A stretch of 49,357 nt of DNA from Syntrophomonadaceae bacterium. Lineage in GTDB: Bacteria; Bacillota; Dethiobacteria; DTU022; UBA8154. Every line of letters begins with the position of its first letter. Within the stretch, counting starts at the first letter, position 1. The stretch is taken from positions 1-49,357 of the forward strand of contig PWRN01000058.1 in the NCBI GenBank assembly GCA_003556225.1. Reading direction: 5' to 3'. Positions 44,632 through 49,357 of the stretch are shown here, one piece after another. The position numbers were made by a program, and so were the translations under genes. The notes beneath the pieces are model-generated. The model was not told where the DNA came from, ran no database searches, and saw only the letters and a list, made by a program, of their open reading frames with translations.

Positions 44632-46275
44632 TTGTGGGAAAAATTTAAACTGACCATTTTACTGTTGCTCATCGGTTTGAGCCTGCTGCAGACGTACCTG
44701 CTGTGGTTTGGCCAACCGCTCCCCCAGGAAGGAATTCTTCCGCGGTATGAACGAGCATTTTTCAACGATCCGCCTCCGGTTTCCCGGTTAGTTCAGCCCG
44801 CGCAGATGGTGATTCAACACGGCGATGAGCTCTTCTTCTTCGGGCGGGGGGAAGAAACATCTGCGCGTTTGTGGGAAAAGTGTTTTGCACTCATTGCCAG
44901 CACGTTGCAGCGCCCTGGTTTGGAAAGGGTTACCGAAGAAAATATAAAGTTTCTGGAAGAGATTGAAACCCGGCTGGTTTGCAGGTTTGACTACACCATC
45001 CCGGCGGAAGTGTTTATTCCCGAAGTTCCTTTGGGCATAGATCTGGGTGTGATTACACTCCTGTGGGAGAGACAGGATTTGCATATTCTGCTGGAGGGAG
45101 AAGATGCTTTTCTTTATCGGGTACCGGCGGCATTGGCCCGGGATATCCTGGAATTCTTGCCGGAAGCTGGTGAAGACACCTATATTTCTTTGCCTGCTGA
45201 GCTGGAGCTTTATGCAGCCAGCCAGGAGAAGGCCGAACCTGAACTGCTTCTTGTCCCGGCCGGCACAACGGTCCCTTTTGATGAAGCCGAGACGGAGATG
45301 GAGCCGGTGACGCCCCATGCAGGTAGAGAAGAGGAAACTGCAGGGGAGGGAGAACCGGAAAAAGAAGAGAAAGGCCCGGAACAGGATCCTGGCGCAAACG
45401 ATTTGCCTGGAACCCCTGAAGCGGTGGATGGTCGCCCCGGGGAAGGCCTGGATGAAAAGGCGGTTGATGGAGATCATGAGGGTTTGCAAGAAGAAGTTCT
45501 TTCTCCAGAAGCACCAGCAACAGAAACCCTGGAACCGTTGGAAGAGCGCCCGGAAAGGGTTTGGCATATCCAGGTCAAGGGGAATATCCTGGTTCCTGAA
45601 AACAAACTGTGGGCTGCTGAACGATCTCTCGGACCGGAAAACATCGATCTGGATCAGCTGGTACGGGCGTTTTTTATTGATACCACCATGGCCAGGCGGA
45701 TCGAGGAACGAGACGATGCACTATACTTCACCGATGGGGAACGTGGGTTAAGGATCTATGCTTCCGGACTCGTGGAATATACGGCCCCCAAGCTGGAACA
45801 AGTCCTCAGCCGGATTGATTATTTTACTGCCTTGCAAAAAGGGGCAGAAAACCTGAGTTTATTCGGAGGTTGGAAGTCTGAAGCGTACCTGGACAAAATT
45901 GAACGCCAAAGTACGGGATACGCATTGACCTGGCAGCTATACGATCGCGGGTTTCGATTGGCCGGTGATCATATTGGATGTAAAATGATCGTAAATGAGC
46001 AGGGGGTACCGTATTACCAACGCAAATTTCCCGTGATCGGCGAAGCCTTATTTGAAAAAAGGCCCTTTTGCTCCTACGAAAGCGCTTTATATCACGCGAT
46101 CATGCTTATGCCGGAAGCTTTCCACGATAACCGGGTAACGCTTTTATCTCTGGAACCGGTGTACTTCATCCCCGGGGAGGGGCAGCCTGAAAAAGCGATT
46201 CCGGCCTGGCACATTCATCTCCAGGAGACGGGGCCTGCTTACCTTCACTGGGAAACCCTGGAACAGCTTAATTAA
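44632..46275 (+). CDS. yycH: WalRK accessory protein YycH (WalH)
   Basis: Extracytoplasmic protein with one N-terminal anchor (about 5-22) that binds WalK in the membrane. From the chosen TTG it has 547 residues, longer than the usual 430-460. The excess is an acidic Glu/Gly/Pro-rich stretch at about 225-315, between the two structured halves. The C-terminal half has LRIYASGLVEYTAP and PAWHIHLQE as in the YycH/YycI group. TTG at 44632 lies 9 nt after GAGGGG; TTG at 44623 directly abuts it. The family call rests mainly on position and topology. Confidence 0.8.
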   Translation: MWEKFKLTILLLLIGLSLLQTYLLWFGQPLPQEGILPRYERAFFNDPPPVSRLVQPAQMVIQHGDELFFFGRGEETSARLWEKCFALIASTLQRPGLERVTEENIKFLEEIETRLVCRFDYTIPAEVFIPEVPLGIDLGVITLLWERQDLHILLEGEDAFLYRVPAALARDILEFLPEAGEDTYISLPAELELYAASQEKAEPELLLVPAGTTVPFDEAETEMEPVTPHAGREEETAGEGEPEKEEKGPEQDPGANDLPGTPEAVDGRPGEGLDEKAVDGDHEGLQEEVLSPEAPATETLEPLEERPERVWHIQVKGNILVPENKLWAAERSLGPENIDLDQLVRAFFIDTTMARRIEERDDALYFTDGERGLRIYASGLVEYTAPKLEQVLSRIDYFTALQKGAENLSLFGGWKSEAYLDKIERQSTGYALTWQLYDRGFRLAGDHIGCKMIVNEQGVPYYQRKFPVIGEALFEKRPFCSYESALYHAIMLMPEAFHDNRVTLLSLEPVYFIPGEGQPEKAIPAWHIHLQETGPAYLHWETLEQLN

Positions 46276-46323
46276 TCCTGCCAGCCTCTCAGGTTGCAGC
46301 AGGGTGATGAGGAGAAACTTTCA

Positions 46324-47211
46324 ATGGAACTCTCCCGGGCAAAAACACTATTGATCGCCGCTTTTTTCTTATTGAATTTGTTTTTGTTCTATCATATCTG
46401 GGAAGAAAAGGGAGAGAGCCTGTTCCCTTATGGGCAGCAGACAGAGCTTTCGCAGCTGGAGTCGGCCCTGGAGGAGGCGAAGCTGGAAATGGCGATCGGG
46501 CTTCCGCGCGGTGGCATCCGGATCGGTCACCTGGTCGTAGAACCATGGGAAATCGAGCGCAGCAAAGCCGTGTACCCGGTTTGGGATGCCCTGGGCATTG
46601 AAAGGGAAGCCGCCTCGGATGTGCTGGCAGAGCAGCCTGCGCAGGCTGAAGAGGAGCGGGTGATTATTTCCCGACACGGTACAGGCGATTACAAGCTGGT
46701 CCTGCGGGAGGGGGGCGCGGTTTCTTTGAACAGTGCCCTGGAGAACCCTTCGGAAGAAGATGTGGCGTGGGAAGAAATGGAAAAAGCTGCCCAGGACTTT
46801 GTTGACGGCATTCCTTACATGGCTGATTTCGAGCTGGATTACATGCAGCGTGGCCAGGAGTGGACCGTCTTAAACTACCGCCAGGTTTATGATCATTTTC
46901 CCTTGTACGCCGGTTATCTCCAGGTATTTATGAATGGCCTTGACCTCACGGGGTTTTATCTTTATCGGCTGGAACCCGTTGGTTTTGCAGAACAGGCAAG
47001 AGAAGTCGTGCCCCCGTCTACGGCGCTGCTGCGGTTCCTGGAGGTATATGCCGCCGATGGGCGGCAAAAGGCCATTGTTGACTTTTCCCTGGGGTATTAC
47101 AGCCAGGAATATGATGCAGAAAGGTGGGAAATTCCTCCCGTATGGAGGATTCGCCTGAACAATGGCGAACTATATTATATCAATGCCTTCACGGGAAATT
47201 TGGAAAGGTAA
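46324..47211 (+). CDS. yycI: WalRK accessory protein YycI (WalI)
   Basis: Single-span extracytoplasmic partner of YycH and WalK. From the ATG at 46324 it has 295 residues. The N-terminus MELSRAKTLLIAAFFLLNLFLFYHIW is the family start: a short cytoplasmic stretch, then a TM segment. The folded part ends VWRIRLNNGELYYINAFTGNLE, a typical YycI C-terminus. GAGGAG precedes the ATG; the frame is open further upstream, but without the family start. It follows yycH by 48 bp. Confidence 0.87.
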   Translation: MELSRAKTLLIAAFFLLNLFLFYHIWEEKGESLFPYGQQTELSQLESALEEAKLEMAIGLPRGGIRIGHLVVEPWEIERSKAVYPVWDALGIEREAASDVLAEQPAQAEEERVIISRHGTGDYKLVLREGGAVSLNSALENPSEEDVAWEEMEKAAQDFVDGIPYMADFELDYMQRGQEWTVLNYRQVYDHFPLYAGYLQVFMNGLDLTGFYLYRLEPVGFAEQAREVVPPSTALLRFLEVYAADGRQKAIVDFSLGYYSQEYDAERWEIPPVWRIRLNNGELYYINAFTGNLER

Positions 47212-47230
47212 GCGAGGAGACGATAGCAAG

Positions 47231-48589
47231 ATGGCAAAGGGCTCATTTCATGCTGCAGCGAAGCCTCTGCAGGTTGTGCAAAACGGCGCAGAGGGAGAAA
47301 ATTTGCTTAAAGCAAGAGACAGCATCCATGGTACCAAGTGCCTGATTATTGAAGGTGAACAAAGAATCCGCGGGGATATACGTATTAACGGTGCAAAAAA
47401 TGCAGCGGTTGCGATCTTGCCAGCATCGCTTTTAACGGAACGATCGGTTAAGGTGGATAATTTGCCGAACATCACGGATATACATAAGCTAGTTGACATT
47501 ATTGCGGCCCTGGGCGCGAAAGTTAACTCCCCGCTAAAAGGGCAGCTATGTGTCGATGCCTCTGCGGTTAACGGCTTTGCACCCCCGGCAAACCTGGTCA
47601 ACCAGCTGCGAGCTTCCTACTATCTTATGGGCAGCCTGCTGGGTCGCTTCGGGCAGGTTGAAGTCCCCATGCCGGGAGGCTGTGACCTGGGTCCCAGGCC
47701 CATTGACCAGCACATCAAGGGCTTTACAGCCCTGGGTGCCAAGGTGGAACTGGAGCACGGTGTGGTTAAAATCAAGGCCCGAAAGCTAAGAGGTGCCCAT
47801 ATTTACCTGGACGTCGTTAGCGTTGGGGCTACCATTAATATCATGCTTGCCGCGGTGAAGGCGGAAGGAAAAACCATCATCGAAAACGCCGCCAAGGAAC
47901 CAGAAATTGTTGACACAGCGAACTTTCTTAATGCCATGGGTTGCCAGGTTGTCGGGGCAGGAACCGATGTGATCAAAATAAACGGAGTGAAGAGCCTGGG
48001 AGAGGTGGAGCACAAGGTTATTCCCGACCGCATCGAGGCCGGCACCTTTATGATTGCAGCGGCGGCTACCTGTGGAGAAGCCCAAATCTGTGATGTCATC
48101 CCCAAGCACCTGGACCCCCTCTCGGCCAAGTTGAAAGAAGTGGGAACAGAAGTCGAGGTGGGGCCTGACTGGATTCAGGTCAGGGGGAAAACGAAACTGC
48201 TTCCTTCCGATGTCAAAACCTTTCCTTACCCTGGCTTTCCCACCGATCTGCAGCCGCCCGTCATGGTGCTTTTGACCCGTGCCCAGGGAACAAGCATGAT
48301 TACAGAAAACGTTTTTGAACGACGCTTCCGCCACGTGGATGAACTGAAAAAAATGGGGGCCCAGATCAAAGTGGAGGGGCGCACGGCTGTGATCGAGGGA
48401 GGGCACAAGCTCTTTGGCGCGCCGGTTAAAGCCATGGATTTGCGAGGGGGGGCGGCGTTTATCATAGCTGGGCTAAAATCCGAGGGAAAAACGATACTGA
48501 CAGGCATTGAGCACATCGATCGGGGATATGAAGATATTGTGGAGCGTTTCAAAAAGTTATCTGTTTCGATTGAGCGCTCTTTGGTGTAA
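47231..48589 (+). CDS. murA: UDP-N-acetylglucosamine 1-carboxyvinyltransferase
   Basis: First committed step of peptidoglycan synthesis, transferring enolpyruvate from PEP to UDP-GlcNAc. The active-site Cys, the fosfomycin target, is in PMPGGCDLGPRPIDQHIKG. The N-terminus has the family IEGEQRIRGDIRINGAKNAAVAILPASLL. The ATG at 47231 gives 452 residues, about 30 more than usual; the TTG at 47303 with AGAGGGAG 5 nt upstream would give 428 and is a real alternative. It sits where yycJ is often found, between yycI and htrA. A terminator follows. Confidence 0.95.
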   Translation: MAKGSFHAAAKPLQVVQNGAEGENLLKARDSIHGTKCLIIEGEQRIRGDIRINGAKNAAVAILPASLLTERSVKVDNLPNITDIHKLVDIIAALGAKVNSPLKGQLCVDASAVNGFAPPANLVNQLRASYYLMGSLLGRFGQVEVPMPGGCDLGPRPIDQHIKGFTALGAKVELEHGVVKIKARKLRGAHIYLDVVSVGATINIMLAAVKAEGKTIIENAAKEPEIVDTANFLNAMGCQVVGAGTDVIKINGVKSLGEVEHKVIPDRIEAGTFMIAAAATCGEAQICDVIPKHLDPLSAKLKEVGTEVEVGPDWIQVRGKTKLLPSDVKTFPYPGFPTDLQPPVMVLLTRAQGTSMITENVFERRFRHVDELKKMGAQIKVEGRTAVIEGGHKLFGAPVKAMDLRGGAAFIIAGLKSEGKTILTGIEHIDRGYEDIVERFKKLSVSIERSLV

Positions 48590-48681
48590 CAACTAGGTTC
48601 GGGTTGAAATGGTTGTGACCTGGGAAGGAAGCTTGTTTTACCTGGATTTCAAAGTGGTCAAAAACCGCTTGCTGCATGAAC

Positions 48682-48708
48682 CCGTGGCTGTTTTGTGCCG
48701 CGGTTTTT
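48682..48708 (+). terminator. Rho-independent terminator after murA
   Basis: CCGTGGC (48682-48688) pairs with GCCGCGG (48697-48703), one G-U, followed by TTTTTG and a further T-run. Confidence 0.8.
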
Positions 48709-48818
48709 GTTTCTCTATTTGCCCCTGCTTTGAGGCAAGGAATTCTTTACTTGCTTTTGCATTTGTTATAAACTGAAGATATGGATGTCTTGAATACGCA
48801 GGGTGGGAGGTTTTACCG

Positions 48819-49357
48819 GTGAGCAATTATTTTAACGGGTTTTCCAACGATTCTCCTCGGAAAAAAACACACTTTTGGAAAGGGACGGTTTTCGGGCTGC
48901 TGTTAGGAGTTCTGCTGGTGGCAGCGGCATTCGTTTACATTCCTGGAGTAATAAATTCCCAGAACACGGAAGAAGAAGAAACTGGCACACCCCTGGCAGG
49001 GGAAGAAAGAAATCTTGACGGAGAAAATTTGGATATTGCTGAAGAGGTCAGGCAGTACTACATGGCAGTCGTTCACGCGGCGGAAGCCGTTACCCCTTCC
49101 GTGGTGGGGATCAGCAACTACGGGTATACCGTTGACTTCTGGGGTCGCAGCAGTGAACTCCGGGAAGTGGGTACCGGCTCCGGGGTGATTATCAGTGAAG
49201 ACGGACTGATTGTGACCAATTATCACGTGATTGAAAACGCGGAAGAAATTATCGTCACCCTGGGATCAGGAGAAGAAGTTCAGGCGGAGACTGTGGGGGT
49301 TGACCCACCAACGGACCTGGCTGTGCTAAGTGTCGATAAAACAGGGCTGCCGGCAGC
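48819..49357 (+). CDS. HtrA/DegP-type serine protease, N-terminal part
   Basis: Cut by the right window edge after 179 codons. A basic N-terminus precedes one membrane span (about 22-44), then an acidic linker to about 75, then the trypsin-like domain: VTPSVVGI, GTGSGVIISEDGLIVTNYHVI with catalytic His H136, and DPPTDLAVL with catalytic Asp D166. The Ser and the PDZ domain lie beyond the window. The start is GTG at 48819 with GGGAGG 8 nt upstream. HtrA follows walRKHI in many Bacillota (yycK) and degrades damaged envelope proteins. A terminator separates it from murA. Confidence 0.93.
   Translation, partial: MSNYFNGFSNDSPRKKTHFWKGTVFGLLLGVLLVAAAFVYIPGVINSQNTEEEETGTPLAGEERNLDGENLDIAEEVRQYYMAVVHAAEAVTPSVVGISNYGYTVDFWGRSSELREVGTGSGVIISEDGLIVTNYHVIENAEEIIVTLGSGEEVQAETVGVDPPTDLAVLSVDKTGLPA

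Overview
The window is the replication-origin region of a Bacillota chromosome. The organism looks like a Clostridia-type Firmicute with a mid-range GC content, with no lineage assigned below that. The evidence is the order dnaA-dnaN-recF-remB-gyrB-gyrA on one side of oriC and rpmH-rnpA-yidD-yidC-jag-mnmE-rsmG-noc-parA-parB on the other, followed by rpsF-ssb-rpsR-rplI-dnaB, purA and the walRK-yycHI cluster. Every protein gene left of about 17.85 kb is on the minus strand and every one right of 18.3 kb is on the plus strand, so transcription runs away from oriC on both arms.

Left arm, read outward from oriC on the minus strand: dnaA, dnaN, recF, a DUF721/DciA-like protein with an added zinc-finger-like region, remB, gyrB, gyrA and a membrane-anchored flavoprotein. 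Then come a biotin-less pyruvate/oxaloacetate carboxyltransferase subunit and an ilvE-ilvD-ilvB-ilvN branched-chain amino-acid operon behind a T-box leader with a very clear promoter. ilvN is cut by the window edge.

Origin, 16.12-18.30 kb: DnaA-box clusters lie on both sides of dnaA. Between dnaA and dnaN there is a perfect 15-bp inverted repeat built around two divergent DnaA boxes. dnaA has a good promoter with a DnaA box just downstream of its -10.

Right arm, plus strand: ribosome and membrane-insertion genes (rpmH, rnpA, yidD, yidC, jag), tRNA and rRNA modification (mnmE, rsmG; the usual mnmG is missing between them), and chromosome segregation and division placement (noc, parA, parB) with a perfect parS site. 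Next are an M23 peptidase and a bactofilin, a 1.1-kb gene-less stretch with repeats, a universal stress protein, adk, DUF951, ychF and an AI-2E family membrane protein whose last codons contain a perfect Noc-binding site. The rpsF-ssb-rpsR-rplI-dnaB group, an FAD-dependent dehydrogenase, purA and a LysM/G5/M23 cell-wall hydrolase follow. The window ends with walR-walK-yycH-yycI-murA and the start of an HtrA-type protease. A textbook WalR box lies upstream of walR.

The genes join three systems: replication start and supercoiling (dnaA, dnaN, recF, gyrAB, dnaB, ssb), chromosome organisation (ParABS and Noc), and envelope growth (YidC, M23 enzymes, bactofilin, WalRK, MurA, HtrA). TTG start codons are common; about nine genes appear to use one. 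No tRNA, rRNA, insertion sequence, prophage or CRISPR array was seen. The least explained parts are the 27.8-28.9 kb and 29.3-30.0 kb gene-less stretches and a roughly 118-nt non-coding repeat present at 28.6 kb and again at 41.7 kb upstream of walR.
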